DNA of 64,000 nucleotides, from contig NZ_CP152376.1 in the NCBI RefSeq assembly GCF_038784515.1, positions 3,844,001 to 3,908,000 on the forward strand, in the 5' to 3' direction. The stretch is from Rhodoferax sp. GW822-FHT02A01 (GTDB lineage: Bacteria; Pseudomonadota; Gammaproteobacteria; Burkholderiales; Burkholderiaceae_C). Positions 1-8,753 of the stretch are shown one piece after another. The notes beneath the pieces are model-generated. The model was given only the letters and a program-made list of their open reading frames with translations. It was not told where the DNA came from and did not search any database. Within the stretch, counting starts at the first letter, position 1. Every line of letters starts with the position of its first letter. The translations under genes and the position numbers were made by a program.

Positions 1-1
1 C

Positions 2-751
2 TATCGCATCGCGTTGACGCCTGCAGGGCAGCTGCTCGTCGAGCAAGGTGCGCAGCTGCATGCCCAGGCGCGGCACCTCACGGAGCGTGTCAAACAGGTG
101 GCACGCGGTTGGGAGTCCGAATTGCGCATTGCTACCGATGAGCTGGCAAACATCGAAGCCTTGTTGCCCCTGGTAGCCGACTTTGATGCGCTCAACAGCG
201 GGGTGCGCCTGCGCTTCGCGCACGAAGTGCTGGGAGGTACCTGGGAGGCTCTGCTGGACCAGCGTGCGGACCTGGTAGTGGCCGCCACCAACGAACCGCC
301 GGCGATGGCGCATCTGCAGTGGTTTGAGCTGACGCAACTGGAATGGGTGTTTGCTGTGTCACCGCGGCACCCGTTGGCGCAGGAAGAGCAGCCGCTGTCG
401 ATGGAGGCAATATCTGCGCACCGTTCGGTGGTAGTAGCCGACACCTCGCGCCTGGCCATGGCCCGCAGCTACGGTGTGCAGACGCACCAGGAGCGGCTGG
501 CCATGCCCAGCATGCGCGCCAAGATTGCCGCCCAGGTGGCAGGCCTGGGCGTGGGTTGGCTACCGTTGGAGAAAGTGCGCCAGCACCTGGCGCAAGGCAC
601 GCTGGTCGCGCTGGAGACGCAAGACCCGCGTGAACCGAATCTGCTGTTTGTGGGCTGGCACTCGCACCGTGCCGGGCCCGCATTGCAGTGGTGGGCGAAG
701 AAGCTGCGTGATCCGCGCCTGGTGCCCGCGTTGCTTCACCTGAACTACTGA
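2..751 (+). CDS. LysR-family transcriptional regulator, 3' part
   Basis: The frame is open from the first bases of the window, so the DNA-binding N-terminus lies outside it. The first residues visible (YRIALTPAG) are the typical end of the LysR winged helix-turn-helix, followed by the linker helix and then the effector-binding domain (about 220 residues, 'LRIATDELANIEALLPLV' at its first strand). LysR proteins bind DNA as tetramers and switch a target operon when a small ligand binds. The ligand cannot be told from sequence and the usual divergent target is outside the window. A weak TTG at 14 is not the true start, because homology-type sequence continues upstream of it. Confidence 0.9.
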   Translation, partial: YRIALTPAGQLLVEQGAQLHAQARHLTERVKQVARGWESELRIATDELANIEALLPLVADFDALNSGVRLRFAHEVLGGTWEALLDQRADLVVAATNEPPAMAHLQWFELTQLEWVFAVSPRHPLAQEEQPLSMEAISAHRSVVVADTSRLAMARSYGVQTHQERLAMPSMRAKIAAQVAGLGVGWLPLEKVRQHLAQGTLVALETQDPREPNLLFVGWHSHRAGPALQWWAKKLRDPRLVPALLHLNY

Positions 752-837
752 TCTCCCGATTCAAATATCAAGAGGCCACCGGAGGCTGGGGTGGTGGTGA
801 GCTTGAAGCGCACTGCGCAGAGCGGGAAGGTAGTCGG

Positions 838-865
838 TATACTAAATGTAAATAAATCACATTTA
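838..865 (+). promoter_or_regulatory. Promoter -10 with CRP-like inverted repeat ahead of the MshQ-like gene
   Basis: TATACT (838-843) resembles a sigma-70 -10. It runs directly into a 7-bp inverted repeat, TAAATGT (843-849) and ACATTTA (859-865). The right half TCACATTT is identical to half of the E. coli CRP consensus, and AAATGT matches the other end, but the spacer is one base shorter than the 22-bp consensus. Overlap with the -10 would suit a repressor, or activation of another promoter. No convincing -35 is visible. Confidence 0.4.
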
Positions 866-897
866 AAGTTCGGTGCCCTTTGCGTTCACGGCCAGCC

Positions 898-3800
898 ATG
901 CGCGCCACTAGATCGATGCGTTGCGCAATCCTTTGCGTCGGGCTCTGGCTCAGCGCAAACCTCTGGGCCGCCTGTTCCCCCTATCTGGGCTCCGTGGTGT
1001 TCAACGAAGTCCAGAATCCAGCCAGCGGCACAACCTACCTGGAGCTGCGGGTGCTGGACCCCACGGTGGTTGCCGCGACCAACAATTTTGCAGGCTGGAA
1101 CATAGCCGTCTACAAGGCCAGTAGTGGCGCATTGACGGCGTCCGCCAGCAAGGTGACCAGCCTGAAGACGGTCTTCACCGATACGACCAAAAACACCTGT
1201 GGCCAAAGCTCCCCTTGGATACAGATTCCCGATGCCTCGATTGGCTCATTCATCAACAACGCCAATCCCAACTCAGACCTGAATTTCGTGCTGTATGACA
1301 CGTCATCCGGCACCAACCAGATCATCGACGTGCTTCGGCTGGGCAATGCCAACTCGTTCTATGGGGCGGGCACCAATTACGCCAGTTGCCCCACCATCGA
1401 ATCAGCCTACGGAGCCAAATACAGCCGCACCTGGGCCGGCAACGGCAACAAGGACTGGTTCCGCTCCCCGGACGGAACCGGCGCCTGGACGGGCGCACAG
1501 ACTGCCAACAGTGCCAACTCCATCTGCGGCAGCAACGATGCAACACAGCCCGCACAGGTCGGGCTGACCAAAGTGGCCAACACGGCGACGGTCAACACCA
1601 ATACCAACTTCACCTTCACGCTGTACGCGCAAAACCCCCTGACCGGCACCACGCAGTCCAACGTGGTGGTGACCGACAACCTGACCACAGCAGGGCTGAC
1701 CTTTGTGAGCTGTGCGGTTACCGCGCCGGACACCTGCACCAATAGCGCGGGTACCGTGACCTGGACTGCGGCGACCTCGGTCAATCCCCTGTACGCCAAC
1801 TCCACGCGGTCCGCCCTCCTGACGGTGTACTCCACAGGTATCGGAACCAAGACCAATACCATCACTGCCAACACGTCCGGTACGCCGACCGCCAGTGCCA
1901 GCGTCACCGTATCGAATACGGCACCCATCGTCAGCACCAGTGCCGCCACGTCGGTTACCGCAACCAGTGCGGTGCTGAATGGCACAGTCAATCCCAACAA
2001 CGTGGCGACCACAGTCACATTTGGCTACAGCGGATTTACCGGCAGCTACACGACGGCTTGTACGCCAGCCAGCAATTCGTTTAACGGCAGCAGCACGCAG
2101 GCGTTTTCCTGCAGCGTCTCTGGGCTGAGTTGCGGAACCACCTACTACTACCGCGCCAGTGGCAGCAGTTCGGGTGGCAGCGCCAATGGCATCGAGATGA
2201 GCTTTGCCACGCCGTCCTGCGGTGCTTCGTTTGATGCCTACGAGACCTCATACACCGCTGCGCAGGCCATTGCGGGCGCTGCCCGGATCAAGACGCACGT
2301 GGCAAGCAATACGGGCATCTGCGTCTATGGCGGAGCCTGTGCTCTCACTGTGGGAGCGTTTGATGGAGGCAAGACGGCGTTGCAAACGTCTTTCACCGGC
2401 CCGGTGAAGGTGGAGGTCGTCGATGCGTCTGCAGGTGCCTGCGCAAGCTACCCGCTCATCGCTACGGTGTCGTCCTCGCTCACGCTCAACGCCAGCGGAG
2501 AAACACAAGTCACCCTGCCTGCGGTTGCCAACGCCTATGCCAACGCACGCATCCGCATCAGCTACCCTGCGAGCGGCGCCGCCACCTCGCAGAGCTGCTC
2601 CAGCGACAATTTTGCGATCCGGCCATCGGCCTTCACCGCGGTCACTGCAACCGACGGAACATCGTCCACGGCGGGCGCGGTCAACACGTTAGGGACAACG
2701 TCGTGGACAACACCGCCCACGGCGGCAACCCCGATTCACAAGGCTGGCAGGCCATTCCGCCTTAGCGCAGCGGCCACCAACGCATCGGGCTCCACCACCA
2801 CCAACTATGCTGGCACGCCAAGCGTAGTGCTATCGCAATGTTCGGGCGCTGCCTGCACCGCGTCGCAAGGCAGCCTGACGCTGGGTGGCACGTTTGCATC
2901 GGGGGTGCTGTCTTCCAACAATGCCAGCTACAACGACATTGGCTCCTTTGCTCTGGTGCTTCAGGACGCGAGCTTTTCGGCGGTCGATGCCGCAGACTCC
3001 ACCACGGCGGAGCGGACCATCGTATCCAGTGCAGTTTCGGTAGGGCGTTTCGTGCCCGACCATTTTGATACCGTGATCACCAGCCAGGGCTGCAACACGT
3101 TCACCTATTCGGGCCAGCCCTTCACCATGACCGTGACGGCCAAGGATGCTTCGGGCAGCACGCTGACACGCTATGCCAATGCTGGCCTGTCCAACACCGT
3201 GGCGCTGACCGACCCCAACGGAGCGGCAGGCGCGTTTGCGACCACAGCGCTATCCACTTTCAATGCGGGCGTCTACACATCGTCCCTCGCGACTTACACC
3301 TTCAGCAACCGGGCTACGGCTCCTTCCCCCGTCAAGCTCAGAGTCACAGATACCGACGGCGTCACCTCCGCCACAGGCAGCGACGGGACCTCTGCCACCG
3401 CCACGGAAGCAACAGCCACCATTGTGAGCGGGCGACTGCGGATGCTCAATGTGTATGGATCCGAGCAGTTGCCTTTGGCGCTTGCGGTGCAGGCGCAGTA
3501 CTACGATGCTTCCGTCTGGAAGAACAGTGACAGCAGCTACCCCGACACCTGCACCACACTTGCTGCCTCCAACTTTGCCTTTACCACGTCGGCGCCAGCC
3601 TGCAGTGCCGCCATCTCCTCCTGCACTTCTTCTGTCGCCCTGAGTGCCTCTGGAAGCGGCCCCTACAAGGCGCCCTGGACCGGGGCGCTTTCCAAAGCCA
3701 CTGCCACCGGCAGCTTGTGCGTCACGCTCAATCTGGATGGTTCAGCGGCCGGAAACCAGTGTGTTTCCACGGGTGCAGCCGGGCCGGGCCCAACCTCTGC

Positions 3801-3915
3801 AGCCGCGCCCTGGCTCAAATATCCGTGGAATGGCGCATCCGCGACCAACCCTTTTGCGCAGGCCATGTTCGGCGTCTACAAAAGTAAACTGATTTATCGC
3901 CGGGAAAATTACTGA
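898..3915 (+). CDS. MshQ-like secreted protein with DUF6701 C-terminus
   Basis: About 1005 residues. I prefer the ATG at 898 over a TTG at 880 because it gives a clean signal peptide (RCAILCVGLWLSANLWAAC). After it come an LTD-like beta domain (about 25-190), a DUF11-like repeat (about 205-325), a fibronectin-III-like region (about 330-425), and a long C-terminal part with the marks of DUF6701 as in MSHA pilus protein MshQ: GRFVPDHF near residue 720, then SGRLRMLNVYGSE, and a final FGVYKS..IYRRE. The protein is Thr/Ser/Ala rich and has many paired cysteines. Such proteins are exported, probably surface or pilus-associated adhesins; no pilus genes are adjacent here. Function beyond an adhesin-like role is not shown. 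Confidence 0.75.
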   Translation: MRATRSMRCAILCVGLWLSANLWAACSPYLGSVVFNEVQNPASGTTYLELRVLDPTVVAATNNFAGWNIAVYKASSGALTASASKVTSLKTVFTDTTKNTCGQSSPWIQIPDASIGSFINNANPNSDLNFVLYDTSSGTNQIIDVLRLGNANSFYGAGTNYASCPTIESAYGAKYSRTWAGNGNKDWFRSPDGTGAWTGAQTANSANSICGSNDATQPAQVGLTKVANTATVNTNTNFTFTLYAQNPLTGTTQSNVVVTDNLTTAGLTFVSCAVTAPDTCTNSAGTVTWTAATSVNPLYANSTRSALLTVYSTGIGTKTNTITANTSGTPTASASVTVSNTAPIVSTSAATSVTATSAVLNGTVNPNNVATTVTFGYSGFTGSYTTACTPASNSFNGSSTQAFSCSVSGLSCGTTYYYRASGSSSGGSANGIEMSFATPSCGASFDAYETSYTAAQAIAGAARIKTHVASNTGICVYGGACALTVGAFDGGKTALQTSFTGPVKVEVVDASAGACASYPLIATVSSSLTLNASGETQVTLPAVANAYANARIRISYPASGAATSQSCSSDNFAIRPSAFTAVTATDGTSSTAGAVNTLGTTSWTTPPTAATPIHKAGRPFRLSAAATNASGSTTTNYAGTPSVVLSQCSGAACTASQGSLTLGGTFASGVLSSNNASYNDIGSFALVLQDASFSAVDAADSTTAERTIVSSAVSVGRFVPDHFDTVITSQGCNTFTYSGQPFTMTVTAKDASGSTLTRYANAGLSNTVALTDPNGAAGAFATTALSTFNAGVYTSSLATYTFSNRATAPSPVKLRVTDTDGVTSATGSDGTSATATEATATIVSGRLRMLNVYGSEQLPLALAVQAQYYDASVWKNSDSSYPDTCTTLAASNFAFTTSAPACSAAISSCTSSVALSASGSGPYKAPWTGALSKATATGSLCVTLNLDGSAAGNQCVSTGAAGPGPTSAAAPWLKYPWNGASATNPFAQAMFGVYKSKLIYRRENY

Positions 3916-4069
3916 ACGGCGAAAAGCGGGGCTGCGCAATGCACCCTGCGAACTGCTGCGCCAGATACATGGCAGGCATTCCTCAAGCGCGATGCGCCTG
4001 AATCCTGAATAAAAGTTAAGAAATCCTTCAGGTTGCCTACAGGTTCGGCAAGCAATATGCGCTGCCTTG

Positions 4070-4096
4070 TGGGTCATCAACAGGGCTTGTGACCCA
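4070..4096. promoter_or_regulatory. Inverted repeat upstream of the broken receptor gene
   Basis: TGGGTCA (4070-4076) and TGACCCA (4090-4096) form a perfect 7-bp inverted repeat with a 13-base centre, 62 bases ahead of the receptor start codon. It could be an operator or a small hairpin. The rest of the 242-base gap from 3916 to 4157 shows no gene; AT-rich sequence at 4120-4140 may hold the promoter. Confidence 0.3.
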
Positions 4097-4157
4097 TCAC
4101 CGCGGGCGATACGGAATTCAATACTAGAAACAATATATTTACCGGAGACACTAGAAC

Positions 4158-4814
4158 ATGAATGCGAAACAACTTCACTTTTCAAAAATACTTTGCCTGA
4201 CCTTGGGCGTGGTTGGCACAGGGTTCCCCATCGGAGTTGCAATGGCGGCTGACTCTGTAGCACCTCCGGCTGCCACTGTGGAGGAGGGTGGAACTTCCGC
4301 CTCGCATGCGGTTGGTGAGATTGAAGCATCGACACAGACCAAGGTGGTCGTGTCCCGTGAACAGATCGAAGCAGGGGATCAGCAGGAAGGGTATAGCGAC
4401 GCTGTCAAGAACGTGGCCGGTGTGGCAAGCAACAACGGCGCTGGGAGCGCCAACGCCAGCGTGAAGTTCCGCGGCATCCAGCTTGGCCTGTATACGAACT
4501 ACCGTCTCAATGGTGGTCTGGCCATCACAAACGTCATCACGATTCCCACCGAAGACAAGGAAAAGATCGAAGCACTCAAAGGCGCGAATGCGCTGATGTT
4601 TGGACTGGCCAGTCCCGCGGGCATCATCAATTTGCTGACCAAACGCCCCGCAGACAAAGACATTTCGTCTGTCTCCATGTCCGGCAACGGATTCGGGCAA
4701 CTCGGTGCCTCGGCGGACATCAGCCGCAAGTTTGGGGAAGAGAAGCAGTTCGGACTGCGGGTGAACGCATCGGACAGCGGCGTGCCGATCTTGATGGCAA
4801 AGGGCTTGACATAG
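4158..4814 (+). pseudogene. TonB-dependent siderophore receptor, N-terminal remnant
   Basis: A 218-codon frame with a GGAG ribosome site, a signal peptide ending near AMAAD, and a nearly complete plug domain of a TonB-dependent siderophore receptor: VSREQIEAGD, the SDAVKNVAGV segment, FRGIQLG, and IEALKGANALMFG...GGIINLLTKRP-like spacing. Family members run to about 700-800 residues, but here the reading ends after the first barrel-like strand (FGLRVNASDSG) in 11 foreign residues and a TAG. The foreign residues are antisense to the kinase gene that faces it. All of the barrel is missing, so a functional transporter is impossible. The break is shared with the kinase remnant. Confidence 0.85.
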
Positions 4815-5293
4815 AACTCGGCTACGCGAAGTTCACCGATTCCATCCATGGTCAGGTTAAAGGGGCGCTCGCCGTTCGCACCCGGAATGTTTCTTCCGTC
4901 CAGATTGCGGGACTGAAAGACGGTTCCCTTCTCGGTATCACGAATGTCAATATAGAAGAGTGCGGCAGTGCGGTCCGATGACACGCGCAATCGCTTCTCC
5001 AGCAGTTGAGGGTCATTGGGATCAAATTCACGGAATACATGGATCTTGATGACTTTGAGCTGGGAGCTGTTTTGAACGTCCAGGCCCTGGATCAGGTGGT
5101 TTTGCAGCAGGACATAGCCCGTCACAAACACGCATGTCAGCGTCACCGTGACTGCCAATGTGTACCAGAGGGTCAGACGCGTGCCAATGGACTTTGGCAG
5201 CTGGAGTCGCCACTTGGGCGCGGGCGACGTTGGCTCCAGCGCAAGAATGCCTCCAGCGTTGGCGCTCTGGTCAGATAAGTTGATAGCCGACAC
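4775..5293 (-). pseudogene. Sensor histidine kinase, N-terminal remnant
   Basis: Starts with a probable GTG at 5293 that overlaps the end of the response regulator by 23 bases, as is usual for such pairs. The encoded part has a cytoplasmic tail, one transmembrane helix (LTLWYTLAVTVTLTCVFVTGYVLL) and about 110 residues of periplasmic sensor region ending YVKPFAIKIGTPL. There it stops matching anything kinase-like: the frame runs on antisense through the receptor remnant to 4499. The second membrane helix, HAMP, HisKA and ATPase domains are all absent, so it cannot phosphorylate its partner. The junction lies at about 4770-4785. Confidence 0.8.
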
Positions 5294-5936
5294 CGCGCAC
5301 CGTCTTGAAGAATGGTTGGCCGGAGAACGCATCCAGCTTGGTACGCAAACGGCTCATGTACACATCCAGCAAATTGGTGTCCACATCGTAGTGTGCATCC
5401 CATATCTTTTCGGAAATGAGTGTGCGCGGCAATATGCGGCCGACGTTTTGCATGAAGATCTCCAGCAGCGCATATTCCCTGCTGGTCAGGTCCAGCGGCT
5501 TGCCATCAATCTGCACGGTATGGCCCAGTAGATCCAGCCGGATTCCCTTGTATTCAAGCACGGTCTCCTTGACGGCTGAATGCCTCCTCAACAGTGAACG
5601 GATTCTGGCCAGCAGCTCTTCGAGGCTGAAAGGCTTGGGCAAGTAGTCGTCGGCGCCAATGTCAAGCCCCTTGATACGGTCGACGACCGTATCGCGCGCA
5701 CTCAGAATCAGCACCGGCTCGGTGAAACCGTTTCTGCGCCACTCCTGCAGCAAATCCAGGCCGTCACCATCGGGCAACCCCAAATCGAGTACGACGGCGT
5801 CATACCCGGTTTCGCAGAGCGCATCGCGCGCCGCGCGGCAACTTCCAACCAGTGTTGCGGTGTAGAAACACTCCTGAATGCCTTGTTGCAGAAGCCGCCC
5901 CAGTCGCAATTGATCTTCTACTATGAGTACCTTCAT
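5271..5936 (-). CDS. OmpR/PhoB-family response regulator, orphaned
   Basis: Complete 221-residue protein. The receiver domain (1-115) has the acidic pocket VEDQ, the phosphorylation site D51 in VVLDLGLPDGDG, T/S at SAR and K103 in PKPFS. The winged-helix DNA-binding domain (about 128-221) ends in the typical VRGVGYQL. Its cognate kinase is the truncated gene directly downstream, and the usual arrangement suggests the pair once controlled the facing siderophore receptor. With no kinase it may be constitutive, cross-phosphorylated or decaying. The gene itself shows no lesion. Confidence 0.9.
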   Translation of the reverse strand: MKVLIVEDQLRLGRLLQQGIQECFYTATLVGSCRAARDALCETGYDAVVLDLGLPDGDGLDLLQEWRRNGFTEPVLILSARDTVVDRIKGLDIGADDYLPKPFSLEELLARIRSLLRRHSAVKETVLEYKGIRLDLLGHTVQIDGKPLDLTSREYALLEIFMQNVGRILPRTLISEKIWDAHYDVDTNLLDVYMSRLRTKLDAFSGQPFFKTVRGVGYQLI

Positions 5937-5968
5937 TCCTGTATTCCATTCTCTCCAAGGGGGCGACT

Positions 5969-6018
5969 ATTGAGATGAGATCGGTGTCGCGCACCTCTCA
6001 ATGATGCGGCATATGCCG
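5969..6018. promoter_or_regulatory. Operator-like repeats between response regulator and NUDIX gene
   Basis: In the 120-base divergent gap there is ATTGAGA (5969-5975) paired with TCTCAAT (5996-6002), and a 12-bp perfect palindrome CGGCATATGCCG (6007-6018). Either could be a regulator site, for example for autoregulation of the response regulator. No clear promoter hexamers were assigned. Confidence 0.3.
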
Positions 6019-6056
6019 TCTTTCTACCATTGGGGAAATCCTAGCCCTCCGCTAAG

Positions 6057-6929
6057 ATGCCGCGCATGCAAAGCCTTGGCCCCATCGCCTTTCTGAACGC
6101 TCTGAGTGACCCAGGGCAACACCGCCTGTTTGCGCTGTCTTCGCAGGCCGTTGCACCCGCACCCAGCGACTTCCAGCGCTGGTACTGTGCCGACCGTCCG
6201 TTGGGCCTGCTTTCGCCCGAGCGGGCCCACTGGCTGGCGCAGCAGCTTGCGCCATGCAGGTTCACACCGGGTGGCCTGGTGTGGGAGGTTGAGTGCGCAA
6301 CACGTGAACAGCGCAGCGCGCAGTTACAGAACGCCTTGCTGCAGGCGCGTGCCCAGGGCTTGCTGCCGGGCTGGCGTAATGAGCGATTCAGCTTCTGGCA
6401 TGCCGACTGCATGACGCCGGACTTGAACGTGCCGGCTTTGCTGGATGTGGAGCGTTCGGGTTTCCGTTTCCTGGGCATGCTCAGCCATGCGGTGCATGTG
6501 AATGGCTTCTTGCCCGATGGCAGGTTATGGTGCGCCCGGCGCGCGCTGACCAAGGCGACGGACCCGGGCATGCTGGACAACGTCACAGCAGGCGGCCTGC
6601 CCAGTGGCGAGAGGGTACAGGACTGCCTGCAGCGTGAGCTGGCGGAAGAGGCCGGTCTGTTCAGCTTGCAGGGGCACGCGCTGCAGGCCGCCGGACAGGT
6701 GCGCACATCGCGCCTGGAGCGCGAGGGCTGGCATGACGAGATCCTGCATGTGTTCAACCTCACTTTGCGGAATGGCTTTGCGCCACACAACCAGGATGGT
6801 GAGGTAGCCGAATTCATATGTCTGCGCCCAGGCGAAGTGTTGGCCAGAACAGAGGCCGGGGAATTCACTGTGGACGCGGTGCAGACGCTGATCCAGGGTC
6901 TGCGGGCAAACTCAGCGCACGTTGTGTAA
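6057..6929 (+). CDS. NUDIX hydrolase with DUF4743-type N-terminal domain
   Basis: 290 residues. A perfect NUDIX box lies at 179-201: G-x5-E-x7-REL-x-EE-x-G-L (GGLPSGE ... QRELAEEAGL), so the metal-binding glutamates are intact. The upstream half (about 1-130) resembles the extra domain found in Tnr3-like NUDIX proteins, some of which act on thiamine diphosphate derivatives. The enzyme should cleave a nucleoside diphosphate linked to another group; the substrate is not visible from sequence. Its 3' end overlaps the end of the TRAP permease gene by 18 bases (convergent). Confidence 0.85.
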   Translation: MPRMQSLGPIAFLNALSDPGQHRLFALSSQAVAPAPSDFQRWYCADRPLGLLSPERAHWLAQQLAPCRFTPGGLVWEVECATREQRSAQLQNALLQARAQGLLPGWRNERFSFWHADCMTPDLNVPALLDVERSGFRFLGMLSHAVHVNGFLPDGRLWCARRALTKATDPGMLDNVTAGGLPSGERVQDCLQRELAEEAGLFSLQGHALQAAGQVRTSRLEREGWHDEILHVFNLTLRNGFAPHNQDGEVAEFICLRPGEVLARTEAGEFTVDAVQTLIQGLRANSAHVV

Positions 6930-8753
6930 CAGCAAGCTGGGTAGGTAGGTTGCGGTTGCCGGGACCCAGGCAATGGCCAGCGTACCCAGAAAGATCGCCA
7001 GCAACGCGGGCAACACCGCAGCGGCCACGTAGCGCACCGGCTTGTCGAACATGGCCGAGGCAAAGTAGATGTTCATGCCGGCAGGCGGGCACAGAAAGCC
7101 CAGTTCCATATTGGCCAGAAAGATGATGCCAAAGTGCACCGGGTCTATGCCGTAGCTCAGTGCCACTGGCAGCAGCAAGGGCACCAGCACCACGATGGCC
7201 GCAAAGATCTCCATCAGCGCGCCCGCGATGAACAGGAACACATTGAGCACCAGCAGGAAGACCCACTTGTTGGGTATCACGCCTTGCACCCACTCAATGG
7301 CCGCATCGGGAATGCCCGCGTCGATCAGGTAGTTGGTCAGGCCCAGCGCCATGCCCAGGATCAGCATGACGCCGCCAATGATCTGGGTGCAGTCGCCGAG
7401 CGCAGCGCCCAGTTTGCGCCAGCCCAGCTCGCTGTGCGCAAGCACCTGCGTGAGGATGGCATAGGCGGCTGCGATGGCCGCGCTTTCGGTAGGCGTGGCC
7501 AGGCCGCTGACCAGGGCACCAATGGCGACTACCGGTGCCAGGATTTCCCACTTGGCGGCCCACAGGGCTGCAGTCACAGAGGGCAGTGCGGCTGTTGCTA
7601 CCGTTGTGGCCGGTTCGGCAGCAGAGGGGCGCTGGCGCCGCAGGTAACCGCCAAACGCCAGCAAGAACACCACCATGATGCAGGCGGGCAGCAGGCCCGC
7701 CAGAAACATGGTGTTGATGGGCACACGCGCAATGATGGCGTACATGATCAATGGCACCGAAGGCGCCAGCAGCACGCCCAGCGCACTGGCACTGGTGACC
7801 AAGCTGATGCCGCGTCGCTCCGGGAATCCGGCGTTGCGCAGCAAGGGCAGCAGCAAGCCACCCAGCGCCAGGATGGTGACGCCGCTACCTCCGGTGAATG
7901 CCGTAAAGGCAGAGCACAGCACCGCGCTGGCCACCACGGTGCCGGTAGCACCACCACCGAAGAGCGCCACGAAGACAGTACCCAGACGCTGCGCCGCGCC
8001 AGTGCGTGCAAACACCAAGCCCGCCAGCGTGAACAGCGGCAACGCCGGCAGCGAAGGGTTGACGGTGATCTGGTAGTGCGACAGCGGTATGGAGGCCAGG
8101 GGCAGGGCGTCCTGCCAGAACAGCGCCAGTGCCAACGCGCCCAGCACGGTGAAGATGGGCGCTCCACACAGCAGGGCGCACACCAGCACAATGACGCAGG
8201 GCCAGAGCGGCACCGCCGTGCCATCCAATTGCCAGCCTAGCGCCATACCGGCCGCCATGGGCAGCGCGGCACCTAGCAGACGCAGCCACAGGCCTGACGC
8301 ACTCTGCGCTCCCAATTGCAGACCCAGCAGCAGAAACCCCAGCGGCATGGTGGCCTGAAACCACCACACGGGAATGCCATAGGCCAGCAGCTGTGCCACC
8401 TGCCGCTCGCTGTCCACCAGACGCCAACTGGCCATGCACAGAATGCCGCAGACCCCTGCGGCAAACAACTTGCCAAACGCCTTGCTGAATGCCAGCAGGC
8501 GCGGATAGTGGGCTGGCATAACGCCACTGCCAAAGGTGCTCAGGTGCCCGTTGCGCAAGGCTGCCACCGAACCAAACATGGCCATCATCAGGCCCAGGTG
8601 CTGTACCAGCACCGGCGCGTTTTCAATACCGCTGCCCGCCAGCGGTCGCACCAGGATTTCCACCAGCGGAATCAGTGCCATCAGCACCAGTGCGAAGGAT
8701 GCCAGCCCCTCGTCGATGCGCAACAGGGCGGGCAGGGAACGTGCCGGGCTCAT
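6912..8753 (-). CDS. TRAP transporter fused small and large permease (DctQM)
   Basis: 613 residues, almost entirely hydrophobic. The first 170 or so residues form the four-helix DctQ-type small subunit; from about 185 to the end is the DctM-type large subunit with its long series of helices and the re-entrant region (GGSGVTILALGG). Fusion of the two into one chain is a known variant. It imports a carboxylate-like solute using the sodium gradient, taking it from the binding protein encoded just upstream, with which it overlaps by 4 bases (ATGA). Solute unknown. Confidence 0.9.
   Translation of the reverse strand: MSPARSLPALLRIDEGLASFALVLMALIPLVEILVRPLAGSGIENAPVLVQHLGLMMAMFGSVAALRNGHLSTFGSGVMPAHYPRLLAFSKAFGKLFAAGVCGILCMASWRLVDSERQVAQLLAYGIPVWWFQATMPLGFLLLGLQLGAQSASGLWLRLLGAALPMAAGMALGWQLDGTAVPLWPCVIVLVCALLCGAPIFTVLGALALALFWQDALPLASIPLSHYQITVNPSLPALPLFTLAGLVFARTGAAQRLGTVFVALFGGGATGTVVASAVLCSAFTAFTGGSGVTILALGGLLLPLLRNAGFPERRGISLVTSASALGVLLAPSVPLIMYAIIARVPINTMFLAGLLPACIMVVFLLAFGGYLRRQRPSAAEPATTVATAALPSVTAALWAAKWEILAPVVAIGALVSGLATPTESAAIAAAYAILTQVLAHSELGWRKLGAALGDCTQIIGGVMLILGMALGLTNYLIDAGIPDAAIEWVQGVIPNKWVFLLVLNVFLFIAGALMEIFAAIVVLVPLLLPVALSYGIDPVHFGIIFLANMELGFLCPPAGMNIYFASAMFDKPVRYVAAAVLPALLAIFLGTLAIAWVPATATYLPSLLLHNVR

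Noticed and set aside
6912..8753. Possible assembly fusion of separate dctQ and dctM genes
   Set aside because: Continuous frame through the junction and known occurrence of natural DctQM fusions make a real fusion more likely.
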